Shown piece after piece: positions 39,885-48,045 of a DNA stretch of 64,000 bases (the first letter of the stretch is position 1; every line of letters starts with the position of its first letter). The notes beneath the pieces were generated by a model. The model was not told where the DNA came from and ran no database searches. It was given only the letters and a program-made list of their open reading frames with translations. A program made the position numbers and the translations under genes. Where the stretch lies: NCBI RefSeq assembly GCF_000243155.2, contig NC_018017.1, positions 3,162,001-3,226,000 of the forward strand, in the 5' to 3' direction. The DNA is from Desulfitobacterium dehalogenans ATCC 51507 (GTDB lineage Bacteria; Bacillota; Desulfitobacteriia; Desulfitobacteriales; Desulfitobacteriaceae).

Positions 39885-41705
39885 CTACCTCCGATGTTGC
39901 GCAAAATGACTTAAATGTGTCACATCAGATACCTCTTCGGTCGAATCAGGTGCAACCCAAATGGTCTTATGACTTAACTCAAATTCAACTTTGGCATCGG
40001 CTTTGGCCAATGCCAAAAGCATTACTTCACTTGTTGCTGTGGCTGCAGCCGGTGGATATGCATTACCGATATATTCTCTCGCCTTAGCATCAGAACACTT
40101 TTCAAGCTGAAAAGGACGTCCATCCGGAAGATGAGTAGGAAATGACTGGAGAATGGCCCCCTCATATGTTGTTAACGGTCTGTGCCAGGTACCATCTTCG
40201 GATATAATAATCCAGACACCTCGTTCCGTATCTTCAGGTATTCTCGGGTCCGCCACTGCTGCTGTTCCTGCATGTACATCATAACTGGCAAACACTGTTT
40301 TAGCTGGCTCATCCCATGCTTGGACACCATAACTTCCAGAACGGCACTCACAGGTTAATCGTGGATCGCCGATCAACTGAGCTCCACTTTGTACATCAGT
40401 AACCCCTGTTATGGTATTTCCGGCCTTTTTCCAATCTTGTACACGATACTTATCTGTGTATCGACCGGGGCGTTCTGGAATTCTGGGGTCCGCAATGGCC
40501 AAGGCCCCGCTGCCAAACCTTGTGCCGGTGACAGTGGGGGCGCATTCATCATATCTAACAATTTGGTAAACACTTGGATGCCTGCTGCTTCTCTGACTCA
40601 GCCTAGGATCGCTAATGTTTATGCAGCCATTCGTTGGACCAATGGCTCCCGTTATCGTTGGGGCCGATTTAGTGAACTTACTTACCCGGTAAAGTGAAAC
40701 ATGAGTGTTGTCTTTAAAGCCCGTTCTTGGATCGGCTACAGCTGCACATCCATTGCTGCCATTAATACGAGCATTCCCAATGACTGTATTCGACGGTTCA
40801 TCCCACGCCTGGACACCATAAGCACCAGCTCCTCGGGGAATATAGGTAATTCCATAATTCCACCAATCGAGAGCATTGAGATCACGCCAATCACCGCCTT
40901 CACGGATAAGGGCCAACCTTACCCAGGTTTTCCACTGCAAATTCATCATCCGATGCATCCAACCGCCAGCAACTGTATCGCCTGGTACCGGCAACGGACC
41001 GATGATATCTCCAATAGTCTTCATAGGCTTCTTGGCCGGCTGATAGATAAAGTTCGGGATTTTACTCTCCTGCCTGGCCATGATCAGAAAGCGTACTCTA
41101 TTCTGTCCAAGCCCTCCTATTTGACCTAAGTTATGGCTGGGATTCATATCCACAGCATAACAATAATGCTTCAGAAGCTTTTTCATCTTTGTTAATAGGG
41201 TTTTACCCCGGGACGTAATTCGCGGAACATTTTCAAAATGCACAATCTCCGGCACGTCACCTCCATAGAGGTAGCATGCCAAAAGTACAAGTTCCATCCC
41301 TCTTACAGACAGTTCATTAAGAGCTTGATATTTCTCTGAATCTGCAAACTTCTTGGAAAGCAATCCTGAAAGCCCTTTACACGGGGGACTCAGAAAAAAC
41401 ACGTTTGGCACTCTGTAACCTAATGCAACCCATATATCCCATGGCGTGATTTCATGCCAATCTTCAGGCGGCTCTTGCCCATGAAAGCGAATATACTGCT
41501 TCCTGCTAAATAAATCCATCACGATAGATTTTGATTCTCCGGTTATAAGATCGTGGTTATGACAAGCAATCGGGTCGCAGTCGATTGCTGCAGTTAATTT
41601 GTATCTATAAACGTTCCCGCCGTATTCCACTTGTGCTTTTAATGCGCCATAAGAATAACCGCCAATCCCTGTAAATATGACGGCTAAGGTTTTTTCTATT
41701 AACAA
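39885..41705 (-). CDS. C5 cytosine DNA methyltransferase with internal tandem repeats
   Basis: A 606-residue enzyme that methylates cytosine C5. Motif I FTGIGGYSYG, motif IV SPPCKGLSGL with the catalytic Cys, ENV-type motif VI FENVPRI, motif VIII QNRVRFLI and a C-terminal RPLTTYEGAILQSFP with GNAYPP (motif X) are present. Between motif VIII and the end, in the target-recognition zone, are about five ~45-residue repeats with the pattern W..(P/A)..T(I/V).G ... (V/I)ADPR. I chose TTG at 41705, 8 bases after AGGAGG; a GTG at 41714 overlaps that site. No restriction enzyme gene is adjacent, so it is probably a solitary anti-restriction methyltransferase. Confidence 0.85.
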   Translation of the reverse strand: MLIEKTLAVIFTGIGGYSYGALKAQVEYGGNVYRYKLTAAIDCDPIACHNHDLITGESKSIVMDLFSRKQYIRFHGQEPPEDWHEITPWDIWVALGYRVPNVFFLSPPCKGLSGLLSKKFADSEKYQALNELSVRGMELVLLACYLYGGDVPEIVHFENVPRITSRGKTLLTKMKKLLKHYCYAVDMNPSHNLGQIGGLGQNRVRFLIMARQESKIPNFIYQPAKKPMKTIGDIIGPLPVPGDTVAGGWMHRMMNLQWKTWVRLALIREGGDWRDLNALDWWNYGITYIPRGAGAYGVQAWDEPSNTVIGNARINGSNGCAAVADPRTGFKDNTHVSLYRVSKFTKSAPTITGAIGPTNGCINISDPRLSQRSSRHPSVYQIVRYDECAPTVTGTRFGSGALAIADPRIPERPGRYTDKYRVQDWKKAGNTITGVTDVQSGAQLIGDPRLTCECRSGSYGVQAWDEPAKTVFASYDVHAGTAAVADPRIPEDTERGVWIIISEDGTWHRPLTTYEGAILQSFPTHLPDGRPFQLEKCSDAKAREYIGNAYPPAAATATSEVMLLALAKADAKVEFELSHKTIWVAPDSTEEVSDVTHLSHFAQHRR

Positions 41706-41734
41706 TGTATCCACCTCCTGGTTATTGAAATAAA

Positions 41735-41762
41735 AAAACAGCAGGACGTTTGTTCCTACTGC
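41735..41762 (-). terminator. terminator upstream of the methyltransferase gene
   Basis: Minus strand: GCAGTAGGA-ACAAACG-TCCTGCTG followed by TTTTTTTATT, about 20 bases before AGGAGG. Confidence 0.65.
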
Positions 41763-41764
41763 TT

Positions 41765-41851
41765 TTATAATTCATAATCCCAATAACTTACTACCAATCC
41801 AATGGAAATAGTGATTATTTTAATGATAGAGTACTTTGTTTGATTTCCCAT
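41765..41851 (-). CDS. 28-residue micro-peptide candidate ending WDYEL
   Basis: ATG at 41851 follows AAAGGGG. The product is MGNQTKYSIIKIITISIGLV then VSYWDYEL: a short hydrophobic helix and a C-terminus resembling the shared tag. Its stop abuts the terminator hairpin. Very short, so it could be chance. Confidence 0.35.
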   Translation of the reverse strand: MGNQTKYSIIKIITISIGLVVSYWDYEL

Positions 41852-41998
41852 CATCTTCCCCTTTCATAATTTGATCTTTAATTTATCCTCAGCCCTGCTG
41901 GGCCAGTTCAACTGGTTGCCGAGAATTGAAAATTAATACAAAAATGTGCAATTTTATTATATAATTAGCAAAGAGTAGTAAATTTCTGAGGTGATTTT

Positions 41999-42928
41999 TT
42001 GAATAGCATCTACAATAAATTCAATTCATCAAGGAACTTCTCAAGATGGTATGATTGGAAGGCTCATAGAGACCAATTAACTAAAATCTTTAAAGAAAGG
42101 GCACTCCTGAAAAACAAGCCCAGTCAAAATATTATTATTTTCGGCGCAGGAAATTGCGACGACATCGACCTCAATTGCTGGCTAGAAAATGTTGATGAAC
42201 TTTATCTTGTTGATTTAGACATAAGTAGCGTAAAAGATGCTCTTATCCGTCAAAAGGTTGATGAAAGTAAAAGTCTGAAAATTAAGCTATTAAATATCGA
42301 TGTTTCAGGATTAACTAAAGCTGGTTTTCCGAAGAAATTTGAAGCAATGCTGGTTGATGAAATGCCAAGAAAAAAAATTGTTTCATATATTAGAAAAGTT
42401 GCAAATGATCTAAAGCCTATAGATGATTTATCCGATCTATATGGTAGTTTTTCAGTTGTTGCATCTTCAGCTATGCATACACAATTAGTAATCCCCTACA
42501 TGCTGAAAACGCTTGATCTTCTTGGAGATTACTTGAGTCCAAAAGAAAAAAAGAGCTTGATAGATGAAGCTAAATACTTGATTTACAAAGTAATAGAGAA
42601 TTATCATCAAGTTTTAATAAATCTCGTAGAAAAAGATGGTGCTCTATTCATTTGGCTTGACGCAGCAGAAGTATCACTCGAATTAGGCAATATAGGGGTA
42701 TTGCCCGATTTAGAAAAAGCTATCAGAACCAGTGATCTCCCATATATTCAAACTATCCATCAAAAATTTTGTATTTTCGGCGCAACAGTGGGCACTAAGG
42801 ACCTATTTAATAGATTCCCTACATTTTCGCACGAATTAGATGGCTCTAAAAATCATTGGTTGTATTGGCTATGGCCTTATGACGAACTTAAATACTATTT
42901 ACTATATTGCTTTGTTATTCGAATGTAG
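41999..42928 (+). CDS. Rossmann-fold protein, possibly methyltransferase-like cargo
   Basis: A 309-residue protein on the opposite strand to its neighbours. The start is TTG after GAGGTGA. IIIFGAGNCDDIDLNCWL and VDELYLVDLD form a SAM- or NAD-binding Rossmann start like glycine-rich motif I; no catalytic signature follows. It is AT-rich and isolated, like accessory cargo. A role in defence or as a modification enzyme is conjecture. Confidence 0.55.
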   Translation: MNSIYNKFNSSRNFSRWYDWKAHRDQLTKIFKERALLKNKPSQNIIIFGAGNCDDIDLNCWLENVDELYLVDLDISSVKDALIRQKVDESKSLKIKLLNIDVSGLTKAGFPKKFEAMLVDEMPRKKIVSYIRKVANDLKPIDDLSDLYGSFSVVASSAMHTQLVIPYMLKTLDLLGDYLSPKEKKSLIDEAKYLIYKVIENYHQVLINLVEKDGALFIWLDAAEVSLELGNIGVLPDLEKAIRTSDLPYIQTIHQKFCIFGATVGTKDLFNRFPTFSHELDGSKNHWLYWLWPYDELKYYLLYCFVIRM

Positions 42929-43121
42929 CCTCCTTTTGTTTGCATTCCAGAAAAGAACCTGCTAACACCAAAAATTCATATTCTGAGCGAATTTCACCTA
43001 TCATTTTGGACGTATCTAGCGCTAGCCGATGAAATTTTAACAAAATATGACTCTTTCTTTTAATTGAAGCTCTTCGTTTAATCCGTAAACTACTCCTTAA
43101 ATAAATTTTTCTTACTGTCAC
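42915..43121 (-). CDS. hypothetical small basic protein
   Basis: A 68-residue protein with GTG at 43121 and a good GGAGGGG site 8 bases upstream. It is basic at the N-terminus (VRKIYLRSSLRIKRRASIKRKSH) and acidic toward the end. Its 3' end overlaps the convergent 41999 gene by 14 bases. Unrecognised. Confidence 0.4.
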   Translation of the reverse strand: MTVRKIYLRSSLRIKRRASIKRKSHILLKFHRLALDTSKMIGEIRSEYEFLVLAGSFLECKQKEATFE

Positions 43122-43293
43122 AATAATTACCCCTCCATTTATTCACTTTTAACTTGTTTTGAATTGCCAATCTAATAGAAGTAAATGATTGCATCAATAG
43201 GATGCTTTTTGGAATCTTCCATGCTTTCCCTGGCATTATTGAATGCTACAACGCTGTAGGAAAACGTCGATTTGTTTTTGGCCCGATCTTGAG

Positions 43294-44607
43294 TTATAAT
43301 GAACGGGAGATTTTTATTTGTCCCTCGGCTTTTGCCGGGGCTTTTTCTTTTTCTGAGAAACGTTCTTTGTAATAATCCACTAGATTGAGCTTTTTAAGCC
43401 ATTGATATTTTCTGATGACCGAACCGACGCTTTTTTTCAATGCTTTGGCAACTTCCTTGCTCCCCCGGTCATAGAACATACATAGATATTCGAGATCCTC
43501 CACAGTGAAGAAATCTTTATTCTCTGGGAAAGCCGCTTTATCTATCCCCGCGACTCGTAGGGAGCTTCCTCGTATCGTGTTGGCAATATCACGTTTTATT
43601 GCGCTATCTTCTATAGGAGCCAGGGTATGGAAAGAATTTGATTCAGGCTGTTGCAAAGGTTCTTTATCCCAAAGCTTATCCGCTTCGGGATATCGCAAGT
43701 CTTTGGGAATTTGGACATCTGCCGGTAGCTTGTCTGCAGCCCAGGCTTCTACTTCGTTGGTGTGGTACTCTATTACCATGTTTTTAATATCTGAGTTTGA
43801 AAGCTGCTGACTGGCGGTCAGATCAGGATCGGCCCAGCCTTTTTGACTATTCATTTTCTCATAGGCCAGTTCCACATCATCTTGTAACTGCTTGAGCTGA
43901 TAATCCAATGCGGATACCTCTTCTCGTCTCAAGTTCTCAGCATTAAAACGCTTCTTTTTGAGTTTTACTAACTCCTTTGCCTTCTGAAAAAACTCCCAAG
44001 CCTCTTCCCCACCCCACGTGTAGCGCAGCACAGAATGGAGTTGGATTTTCAGCTCTAATTGCAGAACCTGAAGAGCCGATTCCCGGGTAAATGTGTTGCG
44101 GGCAACTCGGACATTAAAACTTGGCATCGGATTGGACGGTGTTACTCCTTCACCGATATAAATTCCCAAAGCTTCTTTAGCCGCTGCCTTGATCCGACTT
44201 TCCATCAAACGAACCGGCTGACTCATCCAATCTTTTTTCTGCAGCTCAAGGTGTGATCGACGAGCTGCTTCCTTCTCCTCCTTTTCTTTTTCAATATCTT
44301 TTGGGTCCTTCTTTAGTCCAGCTCTTTGCACAAGAGCCGCCTGGAGAGCTTCTTGGGGTATAGAGGCCAACTCCGGATTGTCCGTTATGTTTTTGAGTGC
44401 CAGACGAATAGTTTTAGATTTTGCATTGAGGACTGTTTTGTCCAGACCCGCTTCCGGCCAGATTGCTAAAGCCAACTCCGATGAGGACGCAATGGCCATG
44501 CCGGCAATGAGTTTTTCGGCTACCTGCTGGATCACTTCCAGCCGGTCGGCTCGTATAGAGGTGTTCTTCCGGCCAGCCGGCCGCCCGGAGGATTTAAGCT
44601 TCGACAT
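43294..44607 (-). CDS. element-associated DNA-binding-like protein
   Basis: A 437-residue protein; ATG at 44607 overlaps the upstream stop (TGATG), so it is translationally coupled. It has a basic N-terminus with AT-hook-like SGRPAGRKN, a small helical domain (SSSELALAIWPEAG), a long charged helical middle, and a C-terminal HTH-like region (SKEVAKALKKSVGSVIRKYQWLKKLNL). Probably a DNA-binding or replication/transfer accessory protein; the family is not recognised. Confidence 0.55.
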   Translation of the reverse strand: MSKLKSSGRPAGRKNTSIRADRLEVIQQVAEKLIAGMAIASSSELALAIWPEAGLDKTVLNAKSKTIRLALKNITDNPELASIPQEALQAALVQRAGLKKDPKDIEKEKEEKEAARRSHLELQKKDWMSQPVRLMESRIKAAAKEALGIYIGEGVTPSNPMPSFNVRVARNTFTRESALQVLQLELKIQLHSVLRYTWGGEEAWEFFQKAKELVKLKKKRFNAENLRREEVSALDYQLKQLQDDVELAYEKMNSQKGWADPDLTASQQLSNSDIKNMVIEYHTNEVEAWAADKLPADVQIPKDLRYPEADKLWDKEPLQQPESNSFHTLAPIEDSAIKRDIANTIRGSSLRVAGIDKAAFPENKDFFTVEDLEYLCMFYDRGSKEVAKALKKSVGSVIRKYQWLKKLNLVDYYKERFSEKEKAPAKAEGQIKISRSL

Positions 44608-44855
44608 CACTTCACCCCCCAAGGGAGAGTTGTATCATTCGCGACAAGATCGTAAGCTTCAATCGCAATCTCTATCATTTTTCTCAACAATTTATCTGAG
44701 CACTCGGATGTAACAAGGTGTTTTATGTGTGCTAAGCAATAACAGTGTAAATATTGACACCCTCTTTTTTTTGCCGCCTCCCTGTATGAATCAAGCGTTT
44801 TTTCTCTAAATTCATTTAACTGTACAGCTTCACTTTTTGATTTACCTATGGACAT
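44607..44855 (-). CDS. hypothetical small protein coupled to the 43294 gene
   Basis: An 82-residue protein (ATG at 44855) with a Cys/His-containing centre (RGCQYLHCYCLAHIKHL). The stop TGA overlaps the next ATG. Unrecognised; the longer GTG start at 44867 is possible. Confidence 0.5.
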   Translation of the reverse strand: MSIGKSKSEAVQLNEFREKTLDSYREAAKKRGCQYLHCYCLAHIKHLVTSECSDKLLRKMIEIAIEAYDLVANDTTLPWGVK

Positions 44856-44968
44856 AGCTTCGCCCACATCCTTCCGTTCCGTTTCACCGAACTAAATTCT
44901 AGAGCAATTTAAAGGAATTATTTAACTGTTTATAGAAGTTGAGTTTAATAATGATTAGCGGCTAATAG

Positions 44969-45066
44969 GGTTCCCGCGACCTCCCCGGCAGCTCTGCCGG
45001 ATCATCAGTTTCGGTCCGTACCCAGCGGACCCAAGGCGCGTCTGCGCTCATCAGGCGGGCGGTGCA
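44969..45066 (-). ncRNA. GC-rich four-way-junction RNA candidate
   Basis: In an AT-rich 217-base gap, a GC-rich island has three perfect hairpins: CCGGCAG/CTGCCGG (44985-45000), GGTCCG/CGGACC (45013-45031) and GCGC/GCGC (45036-45047), closed by CCCGC (44973) pairing with GCGGG (45055). Read on the minus strand it carries CTGATGA and GAAAC. No protein was found here. It could be a structured RNA or a DNA site; the family is unknown. Confidence 0.45.
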
Positions 45067-45072
45067 AAATGT

Positions 45073-45501
45073 TCATCCTTTCCATCTATCAATATCATCC
45101 ATTGCATTTTGAACCGTATCATAATGTCTTCCTTGAAAATTTGCATGATTGATAAGATATCCAAGCTTATCACCGGCGGCCGGGCAAGCTTCCCTTAAGA
45201 CGTAAATGGCAAGTCCGCGATGGGTAGTAACGCAAGCATGACGAGAGGTAATATCTGAATTGTAACTAGCCATAATTGACCAAACCTTCTCTTGGATTTC
45301 ACGCCTTTCTGAAGCCAAGTCAAGGATAGATTTGCCATCAACTTTTTCAAAAGCCTCTCTTATCAATTCACGGTCAGCTTCGTTAATTCCATAATCGCCC
45401 GTCTCCCAAAAATGGCTTAAAACCGCTTCACAAATCAAGGCAAACTGCCGATTCGTTAAGTTTTCGATGCTAATGTTATTTTGCTGGATTATTATGTCCA
45501 T
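45073..45501 (-). CDS. hypothetical protein
   Basis: A 142-residue helical protein (NLTNRQFALICEAVLSHFWETGDYGI, GRHYDTVQNAMDDIDRW). Unrecognised; it lies upstream of the GC-rich structured island in the same direction. Confidence 0.5.
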   Translation of the reverse strand: MDIIIQQNNISIENLTNRQFALICEAVLSHFWETGDYGINEADRELIREAFEKVDGKSILDLASERREIQEKVWSIMASYNSDITSRHACVTTHRGLAIYVLREACPAAGDKLGYLINHANFQGRHYDTVQNAMDDIDRWKG

Positions 45502-45528
45502 ATCATCGTCCCCTCTTAATCAAAAACT

Positions 45529-45993
45529 TTATAGCTCTTCCCCTTTTTCAAGCAGCTCTGTCATGAGTTTTTTACATTCTTCTTTTGTCTGGTTTTTCTT
45601 TCCCTTGTTTTCATCCATGTAGTTTTCATATACGTCCTCGAAGTAGTCTTCATCGTAAAGAAGCTCAGTCATATCTCCTAATGTAAAGTCATTATTATAG
45701 AGGTAGTGAATGAAATTACTGTGATCTTCACTTTCGCCAAAAGTTCTCTCGAACCACATTTCGGCAAGTTCGCTCTCATCCGATCCGTTTCTGTGCCAAC
45801 CTGTTAAATCGCCAACGAAGGATGATAAAAGGTCTCCAGGGGTTCTGAACCCAGCTTTGTAAGCCAGCAACTTTAGGTTGATATACTCTTTATCCGTAAG
45901 GCTAATCTTTACATCCTCTCTGATTTTCTTTGTGCTAAAATCTTCTTTGTATTCCTTACTAACGAGCATCCAATGCCCCTTCATGCTGTACAT
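45529..45993 (-). CDS. hypothetical acidic protein with RHH-like start
   Basis: A 154-residue protein. The N-terminal part (KIREDVKISLTDKEYINLKLLAYKAGFRTPGDLLSSFVGDL) resembles a ribbon-helix-helix DNA-binding domain; the C-terminal half is very acidic (LLYDEDYFEDVYENYMDE). It could be a regulator or DNA mimic. AGAAGGGGG precedes ATG at 45993. Confidence 0.5.
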   Translation of the reverse strand: MYSMKGHWMLVSKEYKEDFSTKKIREDVKISLTDKEYINLKLLAYKAGFRTPGDLLSSFVGDLTGWHRNGSDESELAEMWFERTFGESEDHSNFIHYLYNNDFTLGDMTELLYDEDYFEDVYENYMDENKGKKNQTKEECKKLMTELLEKGEEL

Positions 45994-46066
45994 GCTTTTC
46001 CCCCTTCTTCTGTTTACTCACTCCCAACAAAGCCAGCCTAAGATCTCTTTTGGTTCGATTCTGCCT

Positions 46067-46255
46067 TTACTTCCCAACTTGCTCTTTTTCTTTCCGTACG
46101 CGGTTGATTTTGATAAGCTCACCGGATATTGAAACTTCCCATATTTCCCCACATTTTGGACAGACGATCTGAATATTGACTTTTCCCTCACAGTTACTGA
46201 TATCAAAGAGTCTTCTGTTACATTTTTTACAGCGAATGATAGTTGAATGATTCAT
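46067..46255 (-). CDS. Com-like zinc-ribbon protein
   Basis: A 62-residue protein with two CxxC pairs (RCKKCNRRLF ... VCPKCGEIWEV), matching the Com family of small zinc fingers first known from phage Mu, where Com promotes translation of the mom modification gene. An overlapping frame at 46018-46206 is a shadow. Here the target is unknown. Confidence 0.7.
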   Translation of the reverse strand: MNHSTIIRCKKCNRRLFDISNCEGKVNIQIVCPKCGEIWEVSISGELIKINRVRKEKEQVGK

Positions 46256-46293
46256 CTCCCCACTCCCCTCAGCTATCTTCCTTCCATTTTGAT

Positions 46294-46491
46294 TTATGAA
46301 ATAGCATCCAATTCAGCATCCAAATCTTCAGTCGAATCTGTTGCATGAGTTTCTGCAAGATTCACAACTCTTTTTAAGGCTGAAAGCATCTTCTCTTTAT
46401 TCGGATTAAAGATACGCACGACAGTAACGGTATCCTCAAATTTTTTGCTTTGGTATGTAGGTTCAGTTATAAAAATTGCCGGTTCAGCCAT
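46294..46491 (-). CDS. hypothetical small protein in the cro-like operon
   Basis: A 65-residue protein (EDTVTVVRIFNPNKEKMLSALKRVVNLAETHATDS) that follows the Cro-like gene by 2 bases, so the two are co-transcribed. Unrecognised. Confidence 0.6.
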   Translation of the reverse strand: MAEPAIFITEPTYQSKKFEDTVTVVRIFNPNKEKMLSALKRVVNLAETHATDSTEDLDAELDAIS

Positions 46492-46493
46492 GC

Positions 46494-46712
46494 TTAACCC
46501 CCCTTACATTTGCTAACTGTGAATCTTACAGGCAAAAAAATTTCGTCTTTAGGAATTTGGAGAACATTAGCTATTCTGTCAGCAATATAATCCGGGACAT
46601 TTCTATTGCCTTTTTCATACATGTTATATGTGGAAACGCCTATTTTAACTAGCTGAGCCATCTGCTCTTGGGTATATCCCTTAGCTTCTCTAGCAAACTT
46701 TAGTTCAATCAT
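46494..46712 (-). CDS. Cro-like XRE-family regulator
   Basis: A 72-residue HTH protein (LKFAREAKGYTQEQMAQLVKIGVSTYNMYEKGNRNVPDYIADRIANVL). It is divergent from the repressor gene at 46877 with shared operator sequences between, the usual lysis-lysogeny-type switch layout of phages and conjugative elements. Confidence 0.82.
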   Translation of the reverse strand: MIELKFAREAKGYTQEQMAQLVKIGVSTYNMYEKGNRNVPDYIADRIANVLQIPKDEIFLPVRFTVSKCKGG

Positions 46713-46785
46713 TACAAACCGCCTTTCACGAAACGTTAATTATATCTTTATTATACTTTCACACTTAGCAAATGTCAACAATATT

Positions 46786-46802
46786 GTTCACTATTCGTGA
46801 AC
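46786..46802. promoter_or_regulatory. operator palindrome 1
   Basis: GTTCAC-5-GTGAAC perfect palindrome in the divergent promoter region. Half-site-like TTTCAC sequences occur near 46725 and 46757. Confidence 0.7.
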
Positions 46803-46843
46803 TTTGATTGTATATCTTTTCCTTTCCAATTATAATTTAGTTG

Positions 46844-46858
46844 TTCACAATATGTGAA
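46844..46858. promoter_or_regulatory. operator palindrome 2
   Basis: TTCAC-5-GTGAA, the same consensus as the 46786 site and 18 bases before the repressor start, so it probably mediates autoregulation. Confidence 0.7.
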
Positions 46859-46876
46859 ATTGGAGATGGTAACCTG

Positions 46877-47716
46877 ATGAGCAAGAATACTTTGGGGCAA
46901 AGAATTAAGTCTCTTAGAGAAAAAAAAGGCTTAAATCAAAAAGAATTGGCCGAAATACTGAAGGTAAATAATTCGACTCTTAGTCAATATGAAAATGATG
47001 TGAGGGTTCCAAGTGATGATATTAAATTAGTTTTGGCTAATTACTTCAATGTTACTACTGATTATCTTCTCGGGCGCTCAGATTCTATTCGACCATCAAA
47101 CGACTACTTAACTGGAGTTCCAGCAGGAGCAATAGTTATCGGTGAGGCTTCAACTTCATATAAGCACAGTTATAAATCTACACCTCTTTCGACTATACCG
47201 GTATTAGGGACAATCCGTGCCGGGCTTCCTATACTTTCAGAGGATAATTGGGAAGAAGTAATTCGTGTTCCAGATTATCTCGATGCAGACTTTGCCCTTC
47301 GTATTGTTGGTGATTCCATGAGTTGGGTTGGCATTCATGAAGGCGATCTTGCTCTCATGGAGCAAACTTCGGTTGCTTCTCACGGTTCCATCGTAGCAGC
47401 CGGTATTGATGATGGTGAATGGAGAGCGGCACTAAAATTTTTTGTCCAAGATAATACGGGATTCAAGCTCCGTTCGGCGAATCCCGAATATGAAGATATG
47501 TCATTTACGGCCCAACACAGAATTATTGGAAAACTTATTCGAGTAATAAAGGAAACTCCTTCTCTTCATGATTATAAAAATATGGTTATATCGAAGGATA
47601 TCCTCGATCAAGATTGGCAAGATACGATTATGAGGGCCAGTAAGATTGGCCTTGACGGAAAACAAGTTCAGAATATGCTTGAATTATTCGCAAGCGTTGT
47701 AAAAAAAGTTAATTAA
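46877..47716 (+). CDS. CI/LexA-type repressor with S24 self-cleavage domain
   Basis: A 279-residue repressor; I chose ATG at 46877 (MSKNTLGQRIKSL) after GGAGATGG, since the longer frame overlaps the operator. The N-terminal XRE HTH (LNQKELAEILKVNNSTLSQYEND) is followed by a linker with the Ala-Gly cleavage site (GTIRAGLPI), the catalytic Ser region GDSMSWVGIHEGD and Lys in RAALKFF. Members are cleaved after DNA damage through RecA, releasing excision and transfer genes. This is the probable main switch of the element. Confidence 0.88.
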   Translation: MSKNTLGQRIKSLREKKGLNQKELAEILKVNNSTLSQYENDVRVPSDDIKLVLANYFNVTTDYLLGRSDSIRPSNDYLTGVPAGAIVIGEASTSYKHSYKSTPLSTIPVLGTIRAGLPILSEDNWEEVIRVPDYLDADFALRIVGDSMSWVGIHEGDLALMEQTSVASHGSIVAAGIDDGEWRAALKFFVQDNTGFKLRSANPEYEDMSFTAQHRIIGKLIRVIKETPSLHDYKNMVISKDILDQDWQDTIMRASKIGLDGKQVQNMLELFASVVKKVN

Positions 47717-47733
47717 CCTTTAATATAATTAAC

Positions 47734-47764
47734 GAACTGCCTTACTAAAAAAGAAGGGCAGTTC
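47734..47764 (+). terminator. terminator after the repressor gene
   Basis: GAACTGCC and GGGCAGTTC flank an A-rich loop, followed by TTAT. The remaining gap to 48,045 holds no clear gene, only a 23-codon frame near 47,922 that I do not support. Confidence 0.65.
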
Positions 47765-48045
47765 TTATCATATATATCAATTTCGACATAATTCCACAGG
47801 AAGTGATTAAAAGTCGTTTCCCATATTGTAATTAATTACGGCTTGAATTAAAAAGCTCTTATAAGCTGTCTCATCGTAAAGATATTTTCTAGCTAGCGCC
47901 GGCTATATCATTGGATTAAATATGCGACATGCTCATGTTGAAATACAATCGGATTGGGCTGCGAAGAAAATTGCAAGGGCTTACGGGTATTGAAATAAAA
48001 ATAGCTAATATATTTCTTTTCAATAACATTTAAGAGGAGGATAGT

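Noticed and set aside
44969-45066. Hammerhead ribozyme
   Set aside because: CTGATGA and GAAA are present but an extra hairpin separates stem II from GAAA, so the standard fold is not met; kept only as a structured island.
47922-47993. 23-codon frame before the dGTPase gene
   Set aside because: No ribosome site and too short to support; it may be a gene remnant.
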